The notes beneath the pieces are model-generated. The model made no database searches. It was not told where the DNA came from and saw only the letters and a list, made by a program, of their open reading frames with translations. Shown here piece after piece: positions 43,155 through 52,587 of a stretch of 64,000 nt of DNA (its first letter is position 1; each line of letters starts with the position of its first letter). The stretch comes from Nafulsella turpanensis ZLM-10 (GTDB lineage: Bacteria; Bacteroidota; Bacteroidia; Cytophagales; Cyclobacteriaceae): contig NZ_ANNU01000025.1 of assembly GCF_000346615.1 (NCBI RefSeq), positions 1-64,000 on the forward strand, read 5' to 3'. The position numbers and the translations under genes were made by a program.

Positions 43155-43655
43155 ATGATGAAAATAAAAAGTAAAACAAGAAAAAAAGAGAATGCGTTTA
43201 AGCAGGCAGCCGGTTTGGGTGTGGTGGCAGGCATGCGGGCCAGTGTGGCTCCTTCCGTTGCAAGCCATTACCTGAGCCGCCATAAGAACAAAGCCCTCTC
43301 CCGCTCCAAACTTAGCTTTATCCAGTCTCCTGTAACTTCAGCTTTAACAAAGCTGCTCAATGCGGCTGAACTTGCCGGTGATAAAATGCCCGGGACTCCT
43401 AACAGGATTAAGACTTCACAGGCACTTGCCAGACTGGCATCCGGCGCCCTCGTTGGAGCGGTCATTTACAGATCGCACAGACAAAGTTTACTAAAAGGCA
43501 TTTTTGTAGGTGGAGCCTCCGCCCTGGCTTCCACTTATGCCACCTTTTATTTGCGGCAGTACCTTGATAAAGTACCTTTTATAAAAGATCCTGTTATGGG
43601 TGCCATAGAAGACCTTATCGCTGTCAGTAGTGGAGTATCGGTCATGAAAAAGTAG
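43155..43655 (+). CDS. DUF4126 family membrane protein
   Basis: A 166-residue protein with hydrophobic helices around residues 20-40, 90-110, 115-135 and 145-165. GLGVVAGMRASVAPSVASHYLSR, the GDKMPGTPNRI turn and ALARLASGALVGAVIY with Gly/Ala-rich membrane helices match DUF4126. Function unknown. An unusually basic N-terminus (KIKSKTRKKENAF) precedes the first helix. Monocistronic. Confidence 0.8.
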   Translation: MMKIKSKTRKKENAFKQAAGLGVVAGMRASVAPSVASHYLSRHKNKALSRSKLSFIQSPVTSALTKLLNAAELAGDKMPGTPNRIKTSQALARLASGALVGAVIYRSHRQSLLKGIFVGGASALASTYATFYLRQYLDKVPFIKDPVMGAIEDLIAVSSGVSVMKK

Positions 43656-43927
43656 CGGAGACTGGTTATTAGTTAGGAAAAGAGTTAAAGCTTTAATAAT
43701 CAGGATTTAATTTTCTATTTATCAGAAAGCTTCTCTCCTTTTCCTGTTGAAAATTTTGGACCATTAAAGTATTTGCAGGATTGTTGCAATTTTTCTTGCT
43801 TTTTTTTCGTTTCTTTATAGAAGAAGGAAGAAAGGAAGGATCTTTTTTCTTTCTCTGTTCTGAGAGTCAGAGCAGCTTTCCTATCCGGGAAGGTTTTTTA
43901 TTACCATCCCTGTAATCTACAAGAAAA

Positions 43928-44125
43928 ATGGCAAGACCTGCAGTAAAAGAAGTTAAATTAAAAAGTGGTTATTATATTGAAGTCTCCTCTCCCGGCTCCT
44001 TAAAAGGAACTAAAATAAGGAGGGATTCTTTTGAGCAGATCCAGTTGACCATGCGGAACTATGAACATTCGCATGAAGTAAAATATATTGGAGAAGTAAA
44101 AAACGGGAAGGTAATTGGCAAATAA
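43928..44125 (+). CDS. Small basic protein of unknown function
   Basis: A 65-residue protein (MARPAVKEVKLKSGYYIEVS, then KIRRDSFEQIQLTMRNYEHS and KYIGEVKNGKVIGK). It appears to be a small beta-rich, basic fold. No family recognised. Real coding is likely from the ATG directly behind AAGAAAA and a clean frame. Confidence 0.55.
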   Translation: MARPAVKEVKLKSGYYIEVSSPGSLKGTKIRRDSFEQIQLTMRNYEHSHEVKYIGEVKNGKVIGK

Positions 44126-44317
44126 ATCATTCTGGCTCAAAGCCTGTTTCACTCTGTTCAGGAAGCCTCTTTCATAATAAAACTCGTTTCTCGTGCTGTT
44201 TTCAAGAGAAAGAAGCTTCCTTACTTCCTCTTATATGCCACTTTCGGGCAAAGGAACCCCTTGAACTTCATATCAGGGAATCCCTTTTTGTAAAGGTTTT
44301 CTCTTTAAATATCCATC

Positions 44318-47158
44318 TTATTTTACCAAAAGTTTCCCCCGGTAATATTGGTCTCCGGAAGTAAGGGTATAAAAATAAAAACCTTTTTGCATCCCCTGCA
44401 TGGATATAAAATTGCGCTCTGAGTCAATTTCCTCTTCCACTACCAGCTGTGCCGTTTTGTTATATAATTTAAATGAAACTGGCTTTTGAAAAGATTTGGT
44501 GAATATCTTCAGTTCTTCTGAAGTGGTGATTGGATTTGGAAAAACCAGGAAAGGTATTTCTGTGAGGTAATAATTATGTTCGGCCAGGGTAACAATTTCC
44601 GCTCCGTTGGTTAGGCTAACAGTGGCTCTGTAAACATTGTGACCTTGATTTGGCTTCTCGTCCAGAAGCCTGATTTGAGAAGACAAGGGCTGTTCATTAT
44701 GATGAATTTCCACCCACTCCCCTTCCTTTTGCCTTTCAAAAAGAATGCTTTTTACCTGGTAAGTCGTCCCCAGACCTAAGTAAAGGAATATACCTTTCTC
44801 TGTGGCATATTCCGAATAAAAAGAAACAAGATAGCAGCGATTATCCTGAAGCTGATAATCAAAGGCAAGGCTCCTTATGGCTTTTGCTCCCCCTTCCATT
44901 ATTGGCTGTACCGAAAGATGGGTTGAAGGTAATCCATTTTTTTCGAGGACAAATAAGGTGTCCGTAGTCCGTCCAAGGGACACCATTCTTTCCTCTCCCA
45001 TCACAAATATTTCGTACTCCTGTACGTTTTCTTTTTTGTTCCAGTGGACCAGAATAGAATCGCCGCAGTTAAAACCAATACCAGTCTGTACCGGTGTAGA
45101 CAACGTAAATAAATCTGTAGGATATACCTCACTTCCAATATGCATGCGGGCGCGGGCAGTGCTGTTAAGTGAGGGCGCTTCCCAGCGGTAGACCCCTTTA
45201 TCTAAGGAAACAGCTTCCTCCAGCACTTCCCAGTTTTTCCCTCCGTCTGAACTCCATTCCAGCCGGCCGAACTCTTCTTCCATGGTGCTTTCCCAGCGGA
45301 AATAGCCAGTTGTTTCTCCGTTATACGGCATATTGTCGCTTCCGGTCGGGAAGGTCCACTCAAACTGCTTAAGCTCTTCCCATTGATAGGCTACAAAAAA
45401 TTCCTGCGGGCCATTCGGTATATGAAAACCACGCAGGGAAATTGAGTAAGTTCCTGCTGCTGGTTCCTCTACTGTTATCTGCTCTATGTTGTTAATGTGG
45501 TCTTCTCCCCGCCTTGCCTGCTGCTGCAGCCTTTCACTATCCGGTGAGGGATCCAGCACCCAGGGGAGCCAGGATTCTGACTGCTCATAGAGTAGTTTCA
45601 TGTCCAGATCGTTCACCAGGGCAGTTGCTGAATTAGGCATAGCGGCAGGATCATTCCAGACAAGGGTAATTTTTAAATTTTGCACATTAGCCGGGACAGC
45701 GATGGGAATTTCCAGGTATTCGCTTTGTTGTATTCTTCCTGAAAAATAGCGTCTGTTTTTTAAATTTTGAAGAGCCCTGTAGCCGTTAACATTGCCATAG
45801 CCTGTAAAAAAATCCAGGCCTTCTGGGCCTGCATCTTCGGCACTGTTGATGAGGAGAGCCTTCAGGAGGGCAGAAGCTGGTAAGCTCCCCTCCTGCTCTT
45901 TAAAAGCCTGCTGGAGAAGAATGGCAAGGCCCGAAACCAAAGCGGTAGCATTAGAAGAACCTGCTGTGCTGTAGGCACTTAATTCTGGTTTTACGCGTCC
46001 ATCATAAGCTGGTCCGGCAGAGGAAAAATATACTGGCCTGCCAACCGTATCTACAGAGCCAATGGTTAAAATATTTTTGGCCATCTTATAGTTACCGGTA
46101 AGATTGGCAAAACCTTTTATTCCTTCATAAATACCGCTGCCTGCTGCTAGTCCTTCATTTCCTGCGGAAATAATATGGAGAAGGGCTGGGTTATGGTGGG
46201 CGCTCCTGTCAAAAGCCTCTGCCAGCGTGCCGTAAAAGTTTTCAATGGTAGTTCCGTAGGAATGGTTTTGCACCCATGCATCCAGTGTTCTGTAATCATT
46301 GTCCAAATCAGGAAGAACATCGGCATAGTCGGAAGAAGTTATTTTTGCGGCCCAGGCGACACCCCTTCCTGTAATATAAGAATTACCTGCGCCGGCTGCG
46401 ATGGTCGCCATTTCGGTAGCATGTGGATCAGTATAGGAGGCCTGTAAATGAGAAGGAACATGCCGGCCCTTCAAATCCATATCTTCCCTGTCGAAGAGAG
46501 GTTCCTGGAGCGATAAGGTCATTCCCTTTCCATTTAATTCCGGAAACTCATGGTGAATTCTATTAATGGTATTTGGGTTTAAGTTAAGGTCGTATACCCT
46601 GCTTTCGGTTTGGGGAACAAGATCTTCCTTTCCGGCAAAAATTACTTCCGGCAGGCTGATTACCTCCTTGAGAAGTACTTCCTTAGTACAGCGCAGGCGG
46701 ATTAGCTCTCCCTTTTGTTGGATGAGCTCTAGCGTTGGTACTCCCGCTAATTGAGATAAGGTACGGGAGGGGTTCATACTTTTTATGGAGTATACCTGCT
46801 CTTCTGCAGGGGCTTCGCTAAAAATGTTTGGGGAGAGTTTCCATTTATCATTTACCTGCCAGGCTTTTTCTACCTGGCTCGAAAGCTGTGCCAAGGATGC
46901 TACCTTTACCTGCACGATAAAATAACCGCCTCCTACTTCCCGCATAACCATCATTTCTGAGGGGAGCGTAAGGCTATTTTTCTTTCCTTTTATTAAGTAA
47001 AAGCCGGTACCTTCCTGACTTAATATTTTTAGATTTTCTGAATAAAATGGAGCTTCAATTATTTGATTCCACCTCTGTCCCGGTTCCTTTACCTGCGCCT
47101 GAACGTGTGTAATAAATAAAAATAAACAATAGGTAAGTGTAGTCAAAAATCTCCTCAT
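44318..47158 (-). CDS. S8 subtilisin-like protease with T9SS sorting domain
   Basis: A 946-residue secreted protease (signal peptide to about residue 21, ending HVQA). The subtilase domain has His in DPHATEMATIAAG, the oxyanion Asn in IISAGNEG and the nucleophile Ser in GSSNATALVSG. The position of the usual catalytic Asp reads LSLQEPLFDREDMDL, a Glu, described under findings. A proprotein-convertase-like jelly roll (about 480-585) and Ig-like modules follow, and residues 865-946 form a type A T9SS sorting domain (FLVFPNP to YRGKLLVK). It is exported to the cell surface or medium to degrade protein. Monocistronic. Confidence 0.9.
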   Translation of the reverse strand: MRRFLTTLTYCLFLFITHVQAQVKEPGQRWNQIIEAPFYSENLKILSQEGTGFYLIKGKKNSLTLPSEMMVMREVGGGYFIVQVKVASLAQLSSQVEKAWQVNDKWKLSPNIFSEAPAEEQVYSIKSMNPSRTLSQLAGVPTLELIQQKGELIRLRCTKEVLLKEVISLPEVIFAGKEDLVPQTESRVYDLNLNPNTINRIHHEFPELNGKGMTLSLQEPLFDREDMDLKGRHVPSHLQASYTDPHATEMATIAAGAGNSYITGRGVAWAAKITSSDYADVLPDLDNDYRTLDAWVQNHSYGTTIENFYGTLAEAFDRSAHHNPALLHIISAGNEGLAAGSGIYEGIKGFANLTGNYKMAKNILTIGSVDTVGRPVYFSSAGPAYDGRVKPELSAYSTAGSSNATALVSGLAILLQQAFKEQEGSLPASALLKALLINSAEDAGPEGLDFFTGYGNVNGYRALQNLKNRRYFSGRIQQSEYLEIPIAVPANVQNLKITLVWNDPAAMPNSATALVNDLDMKLLYEQSESWLPWVLDPSPDSERLQQQARRGEDHINNIEQITVEEPAAGTYSISLRGFHIPNGPQEFFVAYQWEELKQFEWTFPTGSDNMPYNGETTGYFRWESTMEEEFGRLEWSSDGGKNWEVLEEAVSLDKGVYRWEAPSLNSTARARMHIGSEVYPTDLFTLSTPVQTGIGFNCGDSILVHWNKKENVQEYEIFVMGEERMVSLGRTTDTLFVLEKNGLPSTHLSVQPIMEGGAKAIRSLAFDYQLQDNRCYLVSFYSEYATEKGIFLYLGLGTTYQVKSILFERQKEGEWVEIHHNEQPLSSQIRLLDEKPNQGHNVYRATVSLTNGAEIVTLAEHNYYLTEIPFLVFPNPITTSEELKIFTKSFQKPVSFKLYNKTAQLVVEEEIDSERNFISMQGMQKGFYFYTLTSGDQYYRGKLLVK

Positions 47159-47271
47159 GGCTCTGCCAGCACGTTTGGTTTAGTTGGTATTGGGCAATAT
47201 AAGCTTTAATGTTTTAATTAGCATGCAATACAATAATTTTGAATAAAATTCGTTTGCATGTATTAAATTCT

Positions 47272-47301
47272 TTTGATCTTGATAATTATTTTTTACTTTT
47301 G
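47272..47301 (+). promoter_or_regulatory. Bacteroidota-type promoter of the M57 protease gene
   Basis: TTTG (47272-47275), an 18-base spacer, then TACTTTTG (47294-47301) fits the -33/-7 consensus of the phylum. Start of transcription would be near 47308, which supports translation from ATG 47330 and not from the TTG at 47273. Confidence 0.7.
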
Positions 47302-47329
47302 GGTATTACCAACTTTAACCAATTTTATT

Positions 47330-48193
47330 ATGATCAACAATTTTAAACTCCTGAAGCCTGTGGCTTCGGCCATCATTTTTTCGTTATTTTTTACCACCGC
47401 CTGTACGGAAGATGAAAGTCTGCAGCCGGTTCCTGAAAATGAAAGTGGTATTTCTGAGGAAACCAAAGCCCAGTTCAAGGAGCTTGGGTTTGATGTAAGT
47501 GACATTACGCTTTCTCAGGATGATCAACTCCTTGACCCTGCCTACGAAGGCAGAAACTACCTGCTGGAAGGTGACATTATCATTACTCCGGAAAACCTGG
47601 AGAACATGCTGAAGAGTAAAATGAAGCATGTAGGCCCTAATGGTGAGCAGTACAGAACTTACAACCTGGTAAGTGCGCCTCGTACCATCAACGTTATTGG
47701 TTATACCGGCGGAAGCCAGGCGCTCAACTCCACCATGAGAACCGCTTTACAGTACGCTGTGGATAATTACAACCGACTCAATATCGGGCTGAACTTCACC
47801 CTTACTTTCGGAACAAACTATGGTCCTTACGACATGGTTGTTTATAAAGTAGATGGTGCCGGTGGTGGTTCTGCCGGTTTCCCCAGCGGAGGCGATCCTT
47901 ACAAGTACATCCAGATTCAGGCAGGTACCAGCAATTACGGTGTAAATGTAACAGAACACGTAATGGCTCACGAAATGGGTCACGCAATTGGGTTCCGCCA
48001 CACTGACTACTTCGATCGCTCAATTTCCTGCGGATCAGGAGGCAATGAAGGAGCAAGTGATGTTGGGGCCGTTCACGTTCCGGGAACTCCAACAGGTGCA
48101 GATATGAGCTCCATCATGCTTGCCTGCTTCAGCTCAAGCGAAGATGGTGAGTTTGGCTCTTATGACATCAGAGCTTTAGAGTATCTCTACTAA
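47330..48193 (+). CDS. M57-type (HEIGH-like) zinc protease, lipoprotein
   Basis: A 287-residue protein. The signal ends in a lipobox FFTTAC (Cys near residue 25), so it is membrane anchored. Acidic N-terminal stretch (TEDESLQPVPENES) then a metzincin-type domain with HEMGHAIGFRHTDYF (HExxHxxGxxH, third ligand His) characteristic of dual-action HEIGH/M57 peptidases. Preceding GGSAGFPSGGDPYKYIQIQAG is typical. The product probably cleaves peptides at the envelope. ATG 47330 is set by the promoter and by the signal peptide. Confidence 0.9.
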   Translation: MINNFKLLKPVASAIIFSLFFTTACTEDESLQPVPENESGISEETKAQFKELGFDVSDITLSQDDQLLDPAYEGRNYLLEGDIIITPENLENMLKSKMKHVGPNGEQYRTYNLVSAPRTINVIGYTGGSQALNSTMRTALQYAVDNYNRLNIGLNFTLTFGTNYGPYDMVVYKVDGAGGGSAGFPSGGDPYKYIQIQAGTSNYGVNVTEHVMAHEMGHAIGFRHTDYFDRSISCGSGGNEGASDVGAVHVPGTPTGADMSSIMLACFSSSEDGEFGSYDIRALEYLY

Positions 48194-48210
48194 AAATTAT
48201 TATTTTCAGA

Positions 48211-48245
48211 AAAGGCCGGGGAAGTATTTTCCCGGCCTTTTTTTG
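48211..48245 (+). terminator. Terminator after the M57 protease gene
   Basis: Thirteen-base arms about 48211-48223 and 48228-48240, followed by a T-run. Confidence 0.85.
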
Positions 48246-48365
48246 TCAGATATAAAGGAAAGAGTGCTTCTTTCTTTTAAGAAAAAGGAACCTAAAAGCC
48301 CGAAGCTTTGAGGAAAAAGACGGGCATGTAAACTCAGCGAAGGATTTTATCTTTATTCATTCGGT

Positions 48366-48845
48366 TCATTTCAGGAAACCAAATCCTAAAGCCAGAGCGT
48401 TAACGGCTTGAGATAACCGCCGGGTTCGGGTACTTTCTTTCTTAGCGGATTCTATCCAGTTCGAAAAATAACGCTGATTCCCATCCGATAAGATATTAAA
48501 GAAATTTAAAGCAGCAGGTTCATCCTGTAAGCAAATTATCAACTCCTCGAGAAGAGGCTTTTCCTCTTTATTTAAAGCCAACTTCACCTCCAGCCAGTCT
48601 CCTTTCTTTTTGCCGGTACCCTTCCGGAGATTCGGATTAAGCGGCAGAATAAAATCACCTCCTCCCATTGGAATAAGTGCCACAGCCCGGATAGAAAAAC
48701 CATCCAGAAAGCCTTTTACACGAAAAGCCTGCCTGGTAGAGGGGTTTAACTGAGTGTCGGCCTCTGCAGGTAAAGAAAAGTAGGTCCAGCCGGACTTCTC
48801 CCCTTTGCTGCCGAATTACCCAATGAGTGCTTTAAACTTTATCAT
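48366..48845 (-). pseudogene. DUF1905/YdeI-like gene with a premature stop
   Basis: From ATG 48845, the frame reads MIKFKALIG, then TAA (48816-48818), then FGSKGEKSGWTYFSLPAE and on without further stops to 48366. The part after the stop is a normal DUF1905 domain followed by a YdeI/OmdA-like (bacteriocin-protection) domain ending ALALGFGFLK. The N-terminal nine residues are what the family has before it, so one base change (for example AAA to TAA) has split the gene at codon 10. Remaining product could start at GTG 48683 but would lack about half of DUF1905. It could be a sequencing error, since the rest of the frame is intact. Confidence 0.75.
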
Positions 48846-48993
48846 TGAGGGATATATTTAAAGAGTGTAAAATTTAAAAGGGGTGCCAGAGCGTAGTGGG
48901 AAAAGATTCCCCCGAAGGCGGCTATTTTATTGTTAAAGGATAATTGCAGATATTGGTGGAGGCAAACTATTTTAGAACTTGGCAATTTAAAGT

Positions 48994-51252
48994 ATGCAAC
49001 AGCCGGAAGAAGAGAATGAATATTTTAAACTGGCCGCTCAGTTTATCAATCAAACAAACCGGAACATATTCCTTACAGGCAAAGCCGGCACGGGAAAAAC
49101 TACCTTCCTGAAATATATCAAGGAGCACAGCCCCAAAAAAATGGCAATTGTCGCTCCTACCGGTGTTGCGGCCATAAATGCAGGGGGAGTTACTATCCAT
49201 TCCCTTTTTCAGTTTCCATTTGGCTCTTTTTTGCCAGAACAACAAGCTGCGGATGCTCTTTCAGAAGGAAATTTTATAGACCGGCAGCACCTGCTGAAAC
49301 GCCTGAAGTTAAGCAGCGCAAAAAGAACCCTTCTTCAGGAGCTGGAACTCTTAGTGATCGACGAGGTGTCTATGGTTCGGGCGGATCTTCTGGACGCCAT
49401 TGATACCGTTTTAAGGCATGTTCGTCGGCAACCTTACCAACCCTTTGGAGGCCTTCAACTGCTTTTTATTGGTGATTTATTTCAGTTACCCCCGGTCGTT
49501 CATGAGCAGGAATGGAGGCTTCTGGCTAAATATTATTCCAGTCCCTTTTTTCACCATGCCAAAGTTTTACAGGAAGCGCCTCCCCTCCTGCTGACACTCA
49601 AAAAGGTGTACCGCCAAAGCGATGATTCTTTTATCGGTTTACTTAACCGGCTTCGCCACAATAAGGTACAATCTGAAGATATTCGGCTGCTCCAAAGCTT
49701 TTACAGGCCCGACTTTAAAGGGGAACAGAAAAGAGGTTTTATTACCCTTACTACCCATAATTCACGGGCAGACAAGATAAACCAGGAGGCCCTGCAGCAA
49801 CTCCCTGGGAAGTTATACACCTTTAATGCCAAAACAGAAGGAGAATTCAGCGAAAATGCGCTGCCCGCCGAGGAGAAGCTGCAACTAAAGGAAGGCGCTC
49901 AGATTCTTTTTATAAAAAATGATAAAGGAACTCCTCGGCGGTACTATAATGGAAAAATTGGCATCATTAGCAGCATTGAAGAAGGAGAAATACGGGTGAA
50001 GTTTCCAGAGGAGGAAGAAGAACTGATCGTGGAGGAGGAAAGCTGGCAAAATGTGCGATACAAATTTAATAAGGAAACGGAACAGCTTGAAGAAGAAGTA
50101 AAAGGAACCTTCAGCCAGTTTCCTATCCGTCTTGCCTGGGCCATTACCATTCATAAAAGCCAGGGGCTCACTTTTGAAAGAGCTGTCATCGATGCAAGCG
50201 AATCTTTTGCTCCGGGGCAGGTGTATGTGGCGCTAAGTCGCCTTACTTCTCTGGAAGGTCTGGTGTTATCCTCTCCCATCCAGCCTAATGCCATCCAGAC
50301 AGATGAGCATGCGCTTAGCTTCACAAAATCAGAACTGGAAAAGGAGGAACTCCTGCAACAGCTCGAGGAAGGAAGGCAGCAGTATGTTCATCATTTACTG
50401 CTTAACGCCTTTAACTGGGGGAAAATCAGCCAGCATATAGGGGATTTGAAGGAAAGCCTGGAAGATCGGAAAATTCCTCTCAAGGAAGCCGCCCGGGCAT
50501 TATTCGGACATCTCCAAAGCAGGGCTTTAGAACAGAAAAAAACAGCAGAGAAGTTTCACCTTCAACTCGAAAAAATGCTTCCGCTGGCGCGCCAGGATTC
50601 ATACAGCAAGCTACAAGAAAGAGTAGCAGCTGCTGTTGCTTACTTTAAAGCGTCTGTTCTTAAAGATTTGGAAGAACCTTTAGCATCTCATTTAGAAGAC
50701 CTTAAAAAACAGGGAGGGAAAGGAAAAAAGTATCGTAAAGAGCTTATTGCCTTAACCTCTCTCCTTAAAAAGAAAAAGAGACAATTAGATCTAATCCTTC
50801 AAATTACGGATGGTCTGCAGAAAGGAACCGGAGCTGAGCATTTGTTACACCAAATACTCGAAAAGCAAAAAGAGGTATCAGAACAAGTAAAGGAAGAACA
50901 AACCAAACTGAATAAAAAGCAAAAACCAGTAAAAGGCGAAAGTCAGCGCCTTTCTTTGCAGCTTTTCAAGGAAGGGAAAACAGTGGAAGAAATTGCTTCT
51001 GAAAGAGGTCTGGTTCCCGGGACTATAGAAGGGCATTTGGCGGGCTTTGTTTCATCGGGAGAAATTAAGGTGGAAGAATTGGTGTCGGAAGAAAAATTAG
51101 AGGCGATTATACAGGTACTGGAAAAAGCTCCGGCAGAAACTTCGACCTCCGAAATTAAAGCCATGCTCGGAGAGGAATTTAGTTATGGTGATATTAAGGC
51201 GGTGCAGAATCACCTGGCGAAAGGTTTAACAGAAAGCGAAAAAGGATTATAA
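48994..51252 (+). CDS. Pif1/RecD-like helicase with C-terminal HTH domain
   Basis: A 752-residue superfamily 1B DNA helicase, 5'-3' type. Walker A is GKAGTGKTT (29-37), then APTGVAAINAGG and the Walker B LLVIDEVSMV, the sensor GDLFQLPPV, and in the C-terminal core ITIHKSQGLTF and VYVALSRLTS. From about 430 a long Lys/Glu helical linker leads to a helix-turn-helix domain (about 640-740) starting with LSLQLFKEGKTVEEIASERG, a combination found in Bacteroidota Pif1-like proteins. It likely helps resolve replication or G4-type structures. Monocistronic. Confidence 0.9.
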   Translation: MQQPEEENEYFKLAAQFINQTNRNIFLTGKAGTGKTTFLKYIKEHSPKKMAIVAPTGVAAINAGGVTIHSLFQFPFGSFLPEQQAADALSEGNFIDRQHLLKRLKLSSAKRTLLQELELLVIDEVSMVRADLLDAIDTVLRHVRRQPYQPFGGLQLLFIGDLFQLPPVVHEQEWRLLAKYYSSPFFHHAKVLQEAPPLLLTLKKVYRQSDDSFIGLLNRLRHNKVQSEDIRLLQSFYRPDFKGEQKRGFITLTTHNSRADKINQEALQQLPGKLYTFNAKTEGEFSENALPAEEKLQLKEGAQILFIKNDKGTPRRYYNGKIGIISSIEEGEIRVKFPEEEEELIVEEESWQNVRYKFNKETEQLEEEVKGTFSQFPIRLAWAITIHKSQGLTFERAVIDASESFAPGQVYVALSRLTSLEGLVLSSPIQPNAIQTDEHALSFTKSELEKEELLQQLEEGRQQYVHHLLLNAFNWGKISQHIGDLKESLEDRKIPLKEAARALFGHLQSRALEQKKTAEKFHLQLEKMLPLARQDSYSKLQERVAAAVAYFKASVLKDLEEPLASHLEDLKKQGGKGKKYRKELIALTSLLKKKKRQLDLILQITDGLQKGTGAEHLLHQILEKQKEVSEQVKEEQTKLNKKQKPVKGESQRLSLQLFKEGKTVEEIASERGLVPGTIEGHLAGFVSSGEIKVEELVSEEKLEAIIQVLEKAPAETSTSEIKAMLGEEFSYGDIKAVQNHLAKGLTESEKGL

Positions 51253-51648
51253 AGGCTATAAAAAGGAAATACCGGCAGTTCGCCCTGCCGGTATTAAATC
51301 CTATGATTTTCAAACCCTAAAGATTACAATTGTACACCTTCAGTATGTTGGTTTGAAAAATAATTCATGGGACTAGACATTGTACCTCCTTTCTTTAGCT
51401 GCAACATCGGCTTCTCTGAAAGAAACCGGATAACCCCTTGTCACCGTCTAGGAAAGGAAAATGGTGGTAAAAAAGTTCAGCTTCACCTCCATTATTCTTC
51501 ATAATGAAATGATAGGAGAATCCGTAAAGGCAAGGAAGGGCTCTGGAAAAACAAACAATGTGCATTATTTCTTATTCAGGTAAATATACTTTCGTCTGCT
51601 ACTTTCCCGTATGGATATTCGAGTCCTTGTATTTTTAATTAACATTTC
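51253..51648. other. Intergenic region between helicase and VLRF1 genes
   Basis: Almost 400 bases. It begins with an 11-base perfect hairpin (51268-51295) that probably ends the helicase transcript despite a weak T-run. A TATACTTTCG stretch near 51585 is a poor -7 element for the VLRF1 gene. No RNA gene is apparent. Confidence 0.4.
51268..51295 (+). terminator. Hairpin, possible terminator after helicase gene
   Basis: Arms 51268-51278 and 51285-51295 are a perfect 11-base inverted repeat (AATACCGGCAG), loop 6. The downstream sequence is AAATCC without a T-run. Confidence 0.45.
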
Positions 51649-52407
51649 ATGAACCGCTTTGTACCACAGGATCTGGCTATTCAGGTTGTCAGGAAGATAA
51701 AAGAGGATGGTCTGCCATATGTTTATGATTTCGAGAAGCATCGCTTGCTGCTCCAATCGGCCACAGCCGCTGGTGCGCAGGAAGAAGGGCCGGTTTTTCG
51801 TTTGCCGCTTACCCTCTCTTCCCATTCTATAGAAATAGGAGGCGGAGAAATGGAGGTAAAGCCTGACGCAAAGTATATCATGCTCCTGATCCAATCCGGC
51901 CATTGTGCAATGGGCTTTTTTGAAGGAAAAAAGAACCTGGATCATAAGGTTTTTCGGGCATATATGGTGCGAAAGAAGCAGGGAAAAAGCCAAATCAAAC
52001 ACCTGAAAACAAAAGGGAAATCCCGCGCGGGTTCAAGAGTAAGATTAGCCGGAACAGTGGAGTTCTTTGAAAATATTAACGAACGCCTGCAGTCCTATTT
52101 TGATAATTTCCAAATTGATCGAATTGCTATCAGTTGCTCAAAAACCCTGCTTCCTTTTTTGTTTAACTCAAAGGTTAACACTCCTTTCGAAAAAAATGAT
52201 GAGCGCCTTTATCGTATTCCTCGGCATGTGCATGTGCCAAAGTATGAGGAAATGATGGAGGTCCAGAAATTTTTATCCAGAGGAGAATGGATTTATGAAG
52301 AAGCACATTTACCCCTTATTCACCAGCTTTTAGAGGAAGACGATAATGATAATACTGATGAAGAGGAGAATGAAATAAAGGGCAATGGGAATTTTAGCAG
52401 GGGGTAA
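51649..52407 (+). CDS. VLRF1 domain protein (Vms1-like ribosome release factor)
   Basis: A 252-residue protein whose central domain (about 70-195) matches VLRF1, the eRF1-related domain of Vms1/ANKZF1 that frees peptides from stalled-ribosome tRNA. Signature: HKVFRAYMVRKKQGKSQ with Gln115 at the position of the catalytic Gln of Vms1, then KSRAGSRVR followed by the helix FFENINERLQSYF and the strand DRIAISCSKTLLPFLF. The C-terminus is acidic (EEDDNDNTDEEENE). It is a probable ribosome-associated quality-control protein. It lies 180 bases before rpsU in the same orientation, though rpsU has its own promoter. Confidence 0.75.
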   Translation: MNRFVPQDLAIQVVRKIKEDGLPYVYDFEKHRLLLQSATAAGAQEEGPVFRLPLTLSSHSIEIGGGEMEVKPDAKYIMLLIQSGHCAMGFFEGKKNLDHKVFRAYMVRKKQGKSQIKHLKTKGKSRAGSRVRLAGTVEFFENINERLQSYFDNFQIDRIAISCSKTLLPFLFNSKVNTPFEKNDERLYRIPRHVHVPKYEEMMEVQKFLSRGEWIYEEAHLPLIHQLLEEDDNDNTDEEENEIKGNGNFSRG

Positions 52408-52515
52408 AATGGAAGCCTTCCTTTGGAAGAATGTAGCCTCTTCCATTTTATAAAAGCTTAGACCACAGGAGTTAATGAACTTTTGAGGAGGTTTTTCGTT
52501 ATTAAAAACATAGAA

Positions 52516-52548
52516 TTGTTGGTCTTAAGGATTAAATGAGTAAATTTG
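52516..52548 (+). promoter_or_regulatory. Promoter of rpsU
   Basis: TTGTTGG (from 52516) and TAAATTTG (52541-52548, a perfect TAnnTTTG) lie 19-22 bases apart, as expected for a Bacteroidota housekeeping promoter. Predicted start near 52555. Confidence 0.75.
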
Positions 52549-52587
52549 CATTCCTGAAAGACAAACCTGAATCGAAACCTTAGGAAT

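Noticed and set aside
47273-47329. TTG start for the M57 protease gene
   Set aside because: It lies within the -33 promoter element; the lipoprotein signal begins at ATG 47330.
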